Made by a program: the position numbers and the translations under genes. DNA of 64,000 bases from Sphingopyxis sp. DBS4 (GTDB taxonomy: Bacteria; Pseudomonadota; Alphaproteobacteria; Sphingomonadales; Sphingomonadaceae), in the NCBI RefSeq assembly GCF_024628865.1, contig NZ_CP102384.1, positions 1,995,001 through 2,059,000 of the forward strand, in the 5' to 3' direction. Below are positions 36,208-44,866 of this stretch, in pieces; the first letter of the stretch is position 1, and the number at the start of each line of letters is the position of its first letter. The notes under the pieces are model-generated. The model ran no database searches. It saw nothing but the letters and a program-made list of their open reading frames with translations, and was not told where the DNA came from.

Positions 36208-37236
36208 ATGAAGGTCTTCGTTACCGGCGGAGCGGGCTATATCGGCAGCCACACGCTCGTCCAGCTTCTGACCGCGGGCCATGAGGTTTGCGTATTCGAC
36301 AATTATTGCAACAGCTCGCCCGTCGCGCTCGCGCGCGTTCGCCAACTGACCAATCGCGACATGCGCGTGGTCGAGGCCGATATCTGCGATGCCGACGCGC
36401 TGACGCGCGGGGTCACGGACTTCGCACCCGATGCCGTGATTCACTTCGCCGGATTGAAAGCGGTGGGGGAATCGAACGATATTCCGCTGCGTTATTATCA
36501 GACGAACGTCAGCGGGACGATGAACCTGCTCGGTGCGATGGACGCCGCGGGATGCCGGCGCATCGTCTTTTCTTCTTCCGCCACAGTGTATGGCGAGGCG
36601 CATTATCTGCCCTTCGACGAAAACCATCCGATCGCGCCGACCAATCCCTATGGCCGCACCAAGGCGATGGCCGAGGGCGTGATCGCCGACTGGGCGCGCG
36701 CGACCCCCGATGCCTCGGCCGTCCTGCTGCGCTATTTCAACCCGGTCGGAGCACATGAATCGGGTCGGATCGGTGAAGATCCGGACGGCATCCCCAACAA
36801 TCTGATGCCCTTTATCGCGCAGGTGGCGATCGGGCGCCGCGAAAAGCTGGCGATCTTCGGCGACGATTATGACACCCGCGACGGCACTGGTGAGCGCGAT
36901 TATATCCACGTCGTCGATCTCGCTGACGCGCATCTTGCCGCGCTCGGCTACAGCGGCGCCGCGCAGGGCTGCGAGGCGATCAACATCGGCACCGGCACCG
37001 GCATCACGGTCAGGGAACTGGTCGCCGCCTACGAACGGACGTGCGGCCATCCCATCCCCGTCGAAATAGGCCCGCGCCGTCCGGGCGATGTCGCGAGTAG
37101 TTATGCGGCGACCAAAAAAGCGACGAATTCGCTGGGTTGGTGCGCCAAATTCGGGATCGAGGACATGTGCGCCAGTTCCTGGCGATGGCAGTCGGGCAAC
37201 CCCGACGGGTTCGGGGACGCCCCACACAGCTCATGA
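36208..37236 (+). CDS. galE: UDP-glucose 4-epimerase
   Basis: The protein has 342 residues. It starts MKVFVTGGAGYIGSHTLVQL (NAD-binding Rossmann motif), then SSSATVYG and the catalytic YGRTKAMAE (YxxxK), YFNPVGAHESGRIGEDP and RDYIHVVDLADAH. These are typical of GalE, which interconverts UDP-glucose and UDP-galactose, and possibly the N-acetyl forms. The ATG at 36208 is used because the 21-residue leader upstream lacks the family start. The C-terminus, WRWQSGNPDGFGDAPHSS, is family-like. It lies at the start of the polysaccharide region. Confidence 0.93.
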   Translation: MKVFVTGGAGYIGSHTLVQLLTAGHEVCVFDNYCNSSPVALARVRQLTNRDMRVVEADICDADALTRGVTDFAPDAVIHFAGLKAVGESNDIPLRYYQTNVSGTMNLLGAMDAAGCRRIVFSSSATVYGEAHYLPFDENHPIAPTNPYGRTKAMAEGVIADWARATPDASAVLLRYFNPVGAHESGRIGEDPDGIPNNLMPFIAQVAIGRREKLAIFGDDYDTRDGTGERDYIHVVDLADAHLAALGYSGAAQGCEAINIGTGTGITVRELVAAYERTCGHPIPVEIGPRRPGDVASSYAATKKATNSLGWCAKFGIEDMCASSWRWQSGNPDGFGDAPHSS

Positions 37237-37613
37237 TCTCCCCTTCCCGACGGTAAGGCGAAGCGCCCGCATCCTTGGCGGCAAGAGATGCTTTCGCGGC
37301 TGGCTATGACTCCCCGGTCACAGCGCTGCGCGCCGGCCATTTCCAATAACGTCGGATACACGCGAATCATGACTATTTCGCCTGCGAATGTCGCGCCCGG
37401 GGATCGATATGCGTCGCGGCGAGTTATGCGAGGCTGAGGGAGGTCTTTCACGATGGGGCGGCTACGGCGACCGACATTGAAAAATCTCGGCTTCTCCATT
37501 ATGCGGATGGCAGAAATCGGTCCGATTGAGCACGGCTCTGCGGAGGAATTCCCGTGATCTGTACCTCTCCCCCTCCCCCGTGCAGATGACTTAGAAAGCG
37601 GTTGGCGACAAAA
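37237..37613. other. Intergenic region with no recognisable gene
   Basis: About 380 bases between galE and the dehydratase. I see no coding frame, hairpin or repeat of note. A promoter for the plus-strand polysaccharide arm probably lies here, but no clear -35/-10 pair was identified. Confidence 0.5.
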
Positions 37614-39566
37614 ATGATAATGCCGAACGATAATCGCTGGCGCAGCATGCGCTCGCAAATACTATTCTTTCTGGCTGACCGCCCGCGTATTCAACGCCAA
37701 CTTTCTGCGGTCGCAATCGACGGCTTTCTTTGCATCGCCGCGGTCTGGATCGCTTTTTCGCTCCGTCTTGGCGTGTGGGATCTGTTTTCGCCGGCCATCG
37801 CGACCTTCGCGGCCGTGGCATTGCTAGTCTGGTATCCCATCGCTTGGAAAATCGGCGTCTATCGCTCGTTGATCCGTTTTTCCGGGGCGAGAACGATCGC
37901 CGATCTGGCCGTTGCGTGCGCCATTCTGGCTCTCCCACTCTTCGTCGTTTGCGTGGTGTTCCGGCTCCCCTCGGTCCCGCGAACGCTCTGCGTGCTGCAC
38001 CCGATCATCTTTCTGCTTCTACTCGGGTCGAGCCGCATCGCGATCCGGTTCGTCCTGCTCGACCTTCTCAAGGTCGTATCGGTCGATGTGCGCCGGGTGC
38101 TCGTTTACGGCGCCGGCCGCGCAGGACAGCAGCTTGCGCTGTCGCTTCGCCACGAACCTCAGGTGCTGTTGGTCGGGTTCGTGGACGATGATCTGCGGCT
38201 CAACGGCCAGCGCCTCGACGGTGTGCCGGTTTTCGGCGCCAATCGCCTATCCGAGATACTTGTGGATACCGACGTCGACGAGGTGTTGCTCGCGATCCCG
38301 AGCGCATCGCGCGCCCGGCGGCGCGAGATCATCGAAACGCTGCAGGACGAAGAGGTCTATGTCCGCTCGCTCCCCAACCTGACCAGCATCATCGAAGGCA
38401 CGGTGACCGTCAGCGATCTTCGCGAGATCCAGATCGAGGAGCTTCTCGGCCGCGAGGCCGTCGCGCCAAATGAGTTGCTGATGGGCAAGACGATCGTCGG
38501 CAAGACGGTGATGGTCTCGGGCGCCGGCGGGTCGATCGGCAGTGAACTCTGTCGCCAAATCGTCCAGTGCCGGCCGGCACGCCTGATCCTTGTCGAACAG
38601 TCCGAATATGCGCTTTACGCAATCGAGCAGGAACTCGGCGAATTGATGCGCGGGCTCGGCATTTCGGTGCCCATCGTTCCCGAAATGGCGAACGTGTCCG
38701 AACGCTCGTCGATGCGCCGCGTATATTCGCACTACCGCCCCGAAACCGTGTTTCACGCCGCCGCCTACAAGCATGTGCCGCTGGTCGAGGCGAACCCGAT
38801 CTCGGGCCTGCGCAACAATATCATGGGCACGCTCCACAGCGTCGAGGCGGCTGAAGAAGCCGGCGTCGCCAACTTCATCCTGATCAGCACCGACAAAGCA
38901 GTGCGTCCGACGAACATCATGGGCGCCTCAAAGCGCGTGTGCGAACTCATCCTTCAGGCACGCGCCGCGCAGCCCGGTGTGAAGACGGTGTTCAGCATGG
39001 TCCGCTTCGGCAATGTGCTGGGGTCGAGCGGTTCGGTGGTGCCGCGCTTCAAGGCACAGATTGCCACCGGCGGCCCCGTGACGCTGACCCATCGCGAGAT
39101 CACACGCTATTTCATGACCATCCCCGAAGCGTCGCAGCTCGTCATCCAGGCGAGCGCGATGGCCAAGGGCGGCGAGGTGTTCGTGCTCGACATGGGCCAG
39201 CCGGTGCGCATCGCTGATCTCGCTCGGTCGATGATCCGCTTGTCGGGGCTGAGCGTGCGCGACGCCGACAATCCCGACGGCGACATCGAGGTCGTGGAAA
39301 CGGGCCTCCGTCCGGGCGAGAAGCTCTATGAGGAACTGCTGATCGGCGACAATCCCGAACCGACCAACCATCCGCGGATCATGCGGGCGAGGGAAGGACT
39401 CTGGCCATTGGATGAACTCCAAGCAGCCCTGCAGGATCTCGACGACCATATCCGCAGGACTGGCGACAAGACCGCTGCAATACAGATTCTCGCCCAATTG
39501 GTGCCCGAATATGCCCCCAATTCCGTCCCTTGGCAACATGAGACGAAGGCAAACAAGGGGCCGTGA
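37614..39566 (+). CDS. Membrane-bound UDP-sugar 4,6-dehydratase (PglF/WbpM/FlaA1 family)
   Basis: The protein has 650 residues. Four N-terminal membrane helices (FLCIAAVWIAFSLRL, IATFAAVALLVWYPIAW, others) are followed by a first nucleotide-binding domain (VLVYGAGRAGQQLALSL), then the dehydratase domain: VMVSGAGGSIGSELCRQI, AAYKHVPLVEAN and ISTDKAVRPTNIMGASKR. The Tyr of YxxxK is Met, as in PglF and WbpM. It makes UDP-4-keto-6-deoxy-GlcNAc, the precursor for bacillosamine, QuiNAc or FucNAc. ATG at 37614 and 37620 are possible starts (TTG 37602 less likely). It probably works with the NeuD-like enzyme, the split aminotransferase and the PglC-like transferase. Confidence 0.9.
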   Translation: MIMPNDNRWRSMRSQILFFLADRPRIQRQLSAVAIDGFLCIAAVWIAFSLRLGVWDLFSPAIATFAAVALLVWYPIAWKIGVYRSLIRFSGARTIADLAVACAILALPLFVVCVVFRLPSVPRTLCVLHPIIFLLLLGSSRIAIRFVLLDLLKVVSVDVRRVLVYGAGRAGQQLALSLRHEPQVLLVGFVDDDLRLNGQRLDGVPVFGANRLSEILVDTDVDEVLLAIPSASRARRREIIETLQDEEVYVRSLPNLTSIIEGTVTVSDLREIQIEELLGREAVAPNELLMGKTIVGKTVMVSGAGGSIGSELCRQIVQCRPARLILVEQSEYALYAIEQELGELMRGLGISVPIVPEMANVSERSSMRRVYSHYRPETVFHAAAYKHVPLVEANPISGLRNNIMGTLHSVEAAEEAGVANFILISTDKAVRPTNIMGASKRVCELILQARAAQPGVKTVFSMVRFGNVLGSSGSVVPRFKAQIATGGPVTLTHREITRYFMTIPEASQLVIQASAMAKGGEVFVLDMGQPVRIADLARSMIRLSGLSVRDADNPDGDIEVVETGLRPGEKLYEELLIGDNPEPTNHPRIMRAREGLWPLDELQAALQDLDDHIRRTGDKTAAIQILAQLVPEYAPNSVPWQHETKANKGP

Positions 39567-39714
39567 TGGACCGTTCGCTCTTAGCGCGATCGCAATAGAG
39601 GCTTCGACCTCGGCGAGCGAATCTTCATGACATATGACCGCTGTGGTCGTGGCCGTGCAGTGTTGCGAATGACTGAAAGATGATGCAATCCCCCGGCCCA
39701 GCTAGGAGAAGATA

Positions 39715-40626
39715 GTGAGCCCGCCGCAAATTTGTCCGCTTTGTCAGGAAGTTGTGTCGCCTCGGCCGATTGAGCGCGGTAGCCTTCGTGTTTATGGATG
39801 CAAGACCTGCGGCCTGCATTTCGGCGAAATGCGGTCTGTTGCGGGCACCCGGGACGCAGGGTCGGTCGAAACCTCGCCGCATCACTTTTCCAACCTGCTG
39901 GCCCAGTCAGAGCGGTTGAGCGCCGCGCTGTCCGGCTTGATCGACGTACGAATGGCCACCTTTCGGGAGCGGCTGGGCGCCCCCCCCCGCCATTGGCTCG
40001 AGATCGGACCCGGCAGCGGACTGCTCAGCGCGATCGTCGAGCGGCATGGCGGATACTGGCGCGGCTGCGAAATCGAACCGAACATGGCGAAAAACATGGC
40101 AGAGCGCGGCCTGGACGTCGTTCAGGCGGATTTCGCGGCAGTCGATCCGCGTGAACTTTTCACGCCGGCCGCCGCGGCGCAGGGCGGCTTCGACATCGTT
40201 TTCCTCTCGCAAGTCTTCGAGCACGTCCGCTCGCCCGACGCTTTCCTTCGGAACGCTTGGACGGCGCTTCGTCCTGGGGGGCTTATCTATATCGACGTTC
40301 CCAACGACGATGGCCTGACAGCCGTCATTCGCCGGTGGAACCGATGGAGCGAGGCCTATGGGGAGATTGTTCCGCCATTCCACATGCTGGCCTATGGCGC
40401 GAACACACTGGCCTTTGGACTCCGTCAGGCGGGTTTCGAGGGCGTTTCGACGCGTTCGGCATCCTATGACGATCCGGTGTTCGGTCTGGCCCACGCCCGG
40501 ATCCACGACGGTGCCAAGCTGAAAGCCGTCTGGAAGCTGTCACATATCCTGGCCAAGGGCGGAAACCTGACCGCCATAGCTCAAAAACCTCTGTCTGTCG
40601 AAGCCGGAGACCGCGCTCCATGTTGA
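39715..40626 (+). CDS. Class I SAM methyltransferase with N-terminal zinc-ribbon
   Basis: The protein has 303 residues from a GTG at 39715. Two Cys pairs at the N-terminus (CPLC and CKTCGL) form a zinc ribbon, then HWLEIGPGSGLLSAIVERHG is the SAM motif I, FDIVFLSQVFEHVRSPD and LRPGGLIYIDVPNDDGLT follow, and PPFHMLAYGANTLAFGLRQA comes later. Zinc-ribbon methyltransferases of this type occur in sugar-modification clusters, where O- or N-methylation of a sugar is the usual activity. Substrate unknown. The next gene, fkbH-like, starts 7 bases before its end. Confidence 0.85.
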   Translation: MSPPQICPLCQEVVSPRPIERGSLRVYGCKTCGLHFGEMRSVAGTRDAGSVETSPHHFSNLLAQSERLSAALSGLIDVRMATFRERLGAPPRHWLEIGPGSGLLSAIVERHGGYWRGCEIEPNMAKNMAERGLDVVQADFAAVDPRELFTPAAAAQGGFDIVFLSQVFEHVRSPDAFLRNAWTALRPGGLIYIDVPNDDGLTAVIRRWNRWSEAYGEIVPPFHMLAYGANTLAFGLRQAGFEGVSTRSASYDDPVFGLAHARIHDGAKLKAVWKLSHILAKGGNLTAIAQKPLSVEAGDRAPC

Positions 40627-42212
40627 TCGAATTCGTCGGCAATGTGATTACCCAGCCCTTCGGGCGGATCGCCCGGCAAATCCCCCGAACCGATGTCGAA
40701 GTGCAGCATCACGGTGTGGACCAGATCATGCAGGTGCTGCTTGGCAACAGCAGGCCCGACGTTCTCGTCGCGCATGTCACGCTCGACTATTTCATAGTCG
40801 AAGGCTGGGACCGCGACGCGGCGATGCGTCGCATGGAGGAATATTGCCAGGCCGCGTGCAAATTCGCCTCGGCCGGCCACAGCATCCTTATCATCAATAC
40901 GCTGGCAGGTCCGACGCGCCGGATCGTTGGCGCGAAGCATATCGCCCGCCAGCGCCTCGTCTCCGCACTGAACGAAATGCTGTTCCGCTGCGCGGACGAA
41001 TGCTCCTGGGTCAGCATCGCCGACACCGCCGGAGTCTTGGCACGTTGCGGGCACGACGTCAGTATCAGTGCGATCAACGACGCCGTGATGCGCCTCCCCT
41101 ACACCAACCAAGTCATGCCGGCGCTGATGGACGAATATGCCAGAGCCATCGGCGAACGCTTTACTGCCCGAAAGAAGGTGCTGCTGCTCGACGCCGACAA
41201 CACATTGTGGGGCGGCGTGATCGGCGAAGACGGGGTGGAAGGCATTCAGGTCGGCGATCAATATCCCGGCATCTTGTATCGGCGCTTTCAGTCCGAATTG
41301 CTTGAATTGCGCGCAACCGGCCTCTTGCTATGCCTCGTCACCAAGAATAACGAGCCCGATGTCCGCGAAGCCTTCGAGCGGGCCGACATGCCTCTGAAAT
41401 GGGACCATTTCGCCGCGATCAGGGCGAATTGGGAACCGAAGAGCGTAAATATCGAAGCGATCGCCGCGCAGTTGAACGTGGGGGTAGATTCGATGCTGTT
41501 CGTCGACGACAATCCGGTCGAACTGGCCGAAGTCGCCGCACGTTTCCCGATGCTGGCATCGCGCCAGTTCAGTGTTCGGGAAGCAGCCGACGCACTGCAG
41601 TGGATCGAGGCGCTCCCGGATATCGGCATCTGGTCGCCATCAGCCGAAGATATGGCAAAGTCCGATCAATATCGTCAGGAGGCTCGCCGTCAGGAACAAC
41701 AGGCGGCGGCGGCCTCAATCGAGGACTATATCGCATCGCTCGACATGGTGATCGAGGCGGGGCTGAATCGGACCGAGCAGGTGAAGCGCATCGCGCAACT
41801 GACGAACAAGACCAACCAGTTCAATCTGACGACGCGGCGCTATTCCGAAAGCGAGATCATGGTCGCGATGAAGGAGGGGCAGGTCTTCGACTTTCGCGTG
41901 CGCGATCGTTTCGGCGACATGGGAATCATCGCGGTGGTCATTGTCCGCAACGGCGAAATCGAGACCTTCTTGATGAGTTGTCGAGCGCTCGGCCGACGGA
42001 TAGAGGATGATATTATCAAACATGTGATCTCGCACACGTCCGAAAAACCGATTAAGGCCTCCTATATCCGGACAGCCAAGAATCCGATGGTCGCCGATTT
42101 TTACGATCGCATGGGTTTTACCCGCATCGGCGACGGAGAGGACGTCAGGCTCTATGCATATGACACGCCAAGCGACCTTGAATTGACCAATCAGCTTACC
42201 GAGGTTTTTTAA
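40620..42212 (+). CDS. FkbH-like HAD-IIIC family protein (SGNH-HAD-GNAT)
   Basis: The protein has 530 residues. An SGNH-like N-terminal half (1-180) is followed by the HAD core: LLLDADNTLWGG (Asp191 and Asp193), LCLVTKNNEPDV and MLFVDDNPVELAE. A C-terminal region (about 400-525) resembles a GNAT acyltransferase (RIAQLTNKTNQFNLTTRR; KNPMVADFYDRMGF). FkbH enzymes take the glyceryl moiety from 1,3-bisphosphoglycerate and load it as glyceryl-ACP, and FkbH homologues also occur in polysaccharide loci. An ACP gene begins at the shared base 42212, which fits this role. Substrate here is inferred. Confidence 0.88.
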   Translation: MLIEFVGNVITQPFGRIARQIPRTDVEVQHHGVDQIMQVLLGNSRPDVLVAHVTLDYFIVEGWDRDAAMRRMEEYCQAACKFASAGHSILIINTLAGPTRRIVGAKHIARQRLVSALNEMLFRCADECSWVSIADTAGVLARCGHDVSISAINDAVMRLPYTNQVMPALMDEYARAIGERFTARKKVLLLDADNTLWGGVIGEDGVEGIQVGDQYPGILYRRFQSELLELRATGLLLCLVTKNNEPDVREAFERADMPLKWDHFAAIRANWEPKSVNIEAIAAQLNVGVDSMLFVDDNPVELAEVAARFPMLASRQFSVREAADALQWIEALPDIGIWSPSAEDMAKSDQYRQEARRQEQQAAAASIEDYIASLDMVIEAGLNRTEQVKRIAQLTNKTNQFNLTTRRYSESEIMVAMKEGQVFDFRVRDRFGDMGIIAVVIVRNGEIETFLMSCRALGRRIEDDIIKHVISHTSEKPIKASYIRTAKNPMVADFYDRMGFTRIGDGEDVRLYAYDTPSDLELTNQLTEVF

Positions 42213-42490
42213 TGACCGATATCTCCCAGGTTCTCGACGACTCCCTCCGCCAGATTCTTGCCGGTCTCGAACTGGAAACTCCGATCGAAGTGAATGCGTC
42301 GGCCAATATTCTCGACGCTGTCGACTCCTTTGCCATCGTCGACCTGCTACTGGAAACTGAAGGACGGATCGAACAGGTCATCGGGCGCTATGTTCCGCTG
42401 GCGGACGAGACGATTTTCGATGCGGAAAAATCACCTTTGAGGAAATGGGCCAATTGGACCATTTATGTGGAGAAGCGCATTGCAGAATAG
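42212..42490 (+). CDS. Acyl carrier protein (first of two)
   Basis: The protein has 92 residues, acidic and helical. ILDAVDSFAIVDLLLETE carries the phosphopantetheine attachment serine (Ser39) in the DSF context instead of the usual DSL. The ATG overlaps the fkbH stop by 1 base, and the KAS III start lies within its last 26 bases. Being directly after an FkbH-like protein, it is a candidate glyceryl-ACP carrier (inference). Confidence 0.88.
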   Translation: MTDISQVLDDSLRQILAGLELETPIEVNASANILDAVDSFAIVDLLLETEGRIEQVIGRYVPLADETIFDAEKSPLRKWANWTIYVEKRIAE

Positions 42491-43529
42491 TTCAGAGAGA
42501 GCCGAACTGCGGTTCGCCAATGCGTCGATCCGCGGAATCGTTACCACGGTCGGCGATCGGACGGTTGAATTCGCACAGGAAGCGCCCGCGATGGGCCTAA
42601 CCGAGGCGGACGTCGCCAGGCTCAAGCGCGCCATCGGCCTCGATCGACGCCAGATCGTATCGGGCGATAAAACCACGTCCGACCTCTGCGAGCATTCGGC
42701 GCGGCACCTGCTTTCGGGATGCGGCATCGAGGCATCGGATTGCCAAGCGATCATCTTCGTCTCGCAGACGCCCGATTATACGGCGCCTGCGACGGCGATT
42801 TCTCTGCAAGCGCGGCTCGGGCTGCCCATCACGTCCATGGCTTTCGACGTCCGTCTGGGTTGCAGCGGATTCGTCTATGGCTTGTCGATGGCTTTCAGCC
42901 TGGTGGAATCGGGTTTGAATCGCGTCCTACTTTGCGTGGGCGATGTGGCGTCCAAATTTGTCGATCCGACCGATCATTCCATCGCGCCAATCATGGGCGA
43001 TGCAGGCGCGGCGATTCTGGTCGAACGCCGGCCGTCCAAAAGCTACTTCCAATTCTACTCCGACGGTACGGGCGCCCGCGCCCTGATCATCCCCAACAGC
43101 GGGGTTCGCAAAACGCCGGAAGACGAAGGCATGCCGGAGCTCATGCACATGGATGGCGCCGCGGTCTTCAATTTTACGCTCCAGCGCGTGCCTTCGATGA
43201 TCGCCGACATCCTCGCCTACGGCGGACGCGATGCGGCCGACATCGACTATTTTGTCCTGCATCAGCCCAACAAATATATTCTGAAGAACATCCAGAAGCG
43301 GATGAAGGTCGACGACGCAAAATTGCCGTCTGATACGCAGTCGGTCTATGGAAACCAGAACAGCGCCTCGATTCCGGGCACGATCTCCGGCTTCCTTTCC
43401 GATCGGTTTTCGACGTCTCGTCTAACCTCGGTTTTCTCGGGGTTCGGCATCGGTCTCAGCTGGGCAGCCGCGATCGTGGAAACCGACGCGATTTTCGCCC
43501 CCGCCACATTCATCGGAACAGGGAAATAA
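42465..43529 (+). CDS. 3-oxoacyl-ACP synthase III (KAS III/FabH-like)
   Basis: The protein has 354 residues if it starts at the ATG 42465; a TTG at 42480 with GGAG 7 bases before it is also plausible, and gives a protein without the first 5 residues. The catalytic triad is complete: Cys133 in VRLGCSGFVYG, His266 in HQPNK and Asn297 in VYGNQNSAS. It condenses a short acyl-CoA or acyl-ACP primer with an ACP-bound extender. With FkbH and ACP next to it, it resembles the triad used for tetronate rings (Tmn/Rk type), while the KAS III plus ACP plus ketoreductase set resembles flagellin-glycan acyl cassettes. Confidence 0.9.
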   Translation: MWRSALQNSSERAELRFANASIRGIVTTVGDRTVEFAQEAPAMGLTEADVARLKRAIGLDRRQIVSGDKTTSDLCEHSARHLLSGCGIEASDCQAIIFVSQTPDYTAPATAISLQARLGLPITSMAFDVRLGCSGFVYGLSMAFSLVESGLNRVLLCVGDVASKFVDPTDHSIAPIMGDAGAAILVERRPSKSYFQFYSDGTGARALIIPNSGVRKTPEDEGMPELMHMDGAAVFNFTLQRVPSMIADILAYGGRDAADIDYFVLHQPNKYILKNIQKRMKVDDAKLPSDTQSVYGNQNSASIPGTISGFLSDRFSTSRLTSVFSGFGIGLSWAAAIVETDAIFAPATFIGTGK

Positions 43530-43534
43530 GACTC

Positions 43535-43762
43535 ATGGATAGCGCAGCGTTTCTGGCCAAAGTTGCCGAGGTTCTGGACTATGATGGCGAAATCGTTCGG
43601 GGTCAGAAGCTCGAAGATATCGACATGTGGGATTCCCTGGGAATCCTGTCGATCGTCGAATTGCTTGAGGAGCTGGGCGCGGAAGTTGATATCGATACGA
43701 TCAACGACCTGAAGACCACGGATGAATTGATCGCCCTCGCCGGGGAAGCCGTCAGTGGCTGA
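43535..43762 (+). CDS. Acyl carrier protein (second of two)
   Basis: The protein has 75 residues with the Ser34 phosphopantetheine site in DMWDSLGILSIVELLEE, closer to the canonical DSL than the first ACP. It begins 6 bases after the KAS III stop, and the SDR gene starts inside its 3' end (GTG at 43755). Two different ACPs bracketing one KAS III suggests a donor and an acceptor carrier (inference). Confidence 0.88.
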   Translation: MDSAAFLAKVAEVLDYDGEIVRGQKLEDIDMWDSLGILSIVELLEELGAEVDIDTINDLKTTDELIALAGEAVSG

Positions 43763-44489
43763 AGCAAGTGAGCCGGCCCGTCCGCACGCTCTCATCATCG
43801 GGGCTTCGAGTGGCATCGGTGCGGCGCTCGCGACACGGCTGGCCAACACCTATCATCTGTCGCTCATCGCCCGCCGCACCGACAGGCTGGAGGCCATGGC
43901 CGGTCCGCATTGCACCGCCTACGCCTGCGACGTGACCGATGCCGAGCGGCTGAGCGAGACCATCAAGACAGCCGTCGCCGCCAATGGCAAAGTCGATCGC
44001 ATGGTTTATTGCGCGGGGCAGCAGCTTATCAAGCCGATCCGCGCGGCGCGGCCCGCCGAGCTCGCGGATGTCGTCAACGTCAATCTCATGGGTGCCTTGA
44101 TCACCGCATCGGCTTTCGCTAGTCCCCGTACGACGCATTCCGAAGCCGTTTATTGCGCGATTTCGTCGATCGCGGCGCAACGCCCCGAACCCGGCATTCT
44201 TGCTTATTCGGCCGCCAAGGCGGGTCTGGATGCCTTGGTGCGCGGTCTCGCCCGCGAAAGCGCGCCCAGACGAGTAGTCGCGATCGCTCCCGGTTGGCTC
44301 GACACCGAAATGACGCAGTCACAACCGCATGTCTACAATCAGGAGTTCCGAGAGAGACTGGCCGCATCAACGCCTCGCGGCATCGCGACGGTCGACGAGG
44401 TCGTCGAACTGGCAATGTATCTGATGTCCGATGCGGCCCGCAGCATCACCGGCCAGATTTTCACGATCGACGGCGGCGCTTCGTTGTGA
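43755..44489 (+). CDS. Short-chain dehydrogenase/reductase, FabG-like ketoreductase
   Basis: The protein has 244 residues from a GTG at 43755. NAD(P)-binding IIGASSGIGAALATR, VYCAGQQ in place of NNAG, then the SSIAAQRPEPGILAYSAAKAG active site (Ser, Tyr, Lys). The C-terminal ARSITGQIFTIDGGASL is the classical SDR/FabG end. It should reduce a 3-oxoacyl-ACP to a 3-hydroxyacyl-ACP. It overlaps the upstream ACP by 8 bases and the next gene by 4. Confidence 0.9.
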   Translation: MAEASEPARPHALIIGASSGIGAALATRLANTYHLSLIARRTDRLEAMAGPHCTAYACDVTDAERLSETIKTAVAANGKVDRMVYCAGQQLIKPIRAARPAELADVVNVNLMGALITASAFASPRTTHSEAVYCAISSIAAQRPEPGILAYSAAKAGLDALVRGLARESAPRRVVAIAPGWLDTEMTQSQPHVYNQEFRERLAASTPRGIATVDEVVELAMYLMSDAARSITGQIFTIDGGASL

Positions 44490-44866
44490 TCCGTATCCAC
44501 CACGTCGGCTATGTGGTTCGGGATCTCAACGCCTATGCGGCCTCTCTGCCAGGTCTCGAGTTCGAAGCGGAGGTCGTGGACGAGATACAAAATGCCCGTA
44601 TCGCGCTGTACCGCGTCGGAGATGCGTCACGGATAGAGTTGATTCAGCCGCTCGGCGAAAGCGCCTTCACCTGGGCGCATCTCAACCGATCGGGTGAAGG
44701 GCTGCACCATATCTGCTATGAGGGTATTGGCGCGGATGCAATCGACGACTATCTGCGGCAGCACCGGCTGATGCGCGTTCGCGGGCCGGTTCATGCCGTC
44801 TTGTTCGACCGGAACGTGCTATTCGCTGTGACAAGGCAGCGGGCTATTGTGGAGTTCATCCTATGA
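44486..44866 (+). CDS. VOC-superfamily protein, methylmalonyl-CoA epimerase-like
   Basis: The protein has 126 residues from a GTG at 44486 (GTGA overlap with the SDR stop). VOC pattern: IHHVGYVVRDLNAY, ALYRVGDASRIELIQPLGES and GEGLHHICYEG; the candidate metal ligands are His5, a Glu in IELIQP, His in LHHICYE and Glu in VEFIL. HHVGYVV, IELIQP and LHHICYE resemble methylmalonyl-CoA epimerase. In this cassette it might epimerise or tautomerise an acyl-ACP/CoA, or have a different lyase role. Confidence 0.82.
   Translation: MIRIHHVGYVVRDLNAYAASLPGLEFEAEVVDEIQNARIALYRVGDASRIELIQPLGESAFTWAHLNRSGEGLHHICYEGIGADAIDDYLRQHRLMRVRGPVHAVLFDRNVLFAVTRQRAIVEFIL

Noticed and set aside
37237..37613. Possible small gene or RNA between galE and the dehydratase
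   Set aside because: No frame with coding character and no hairpin with a terminator-like U-run was seen.
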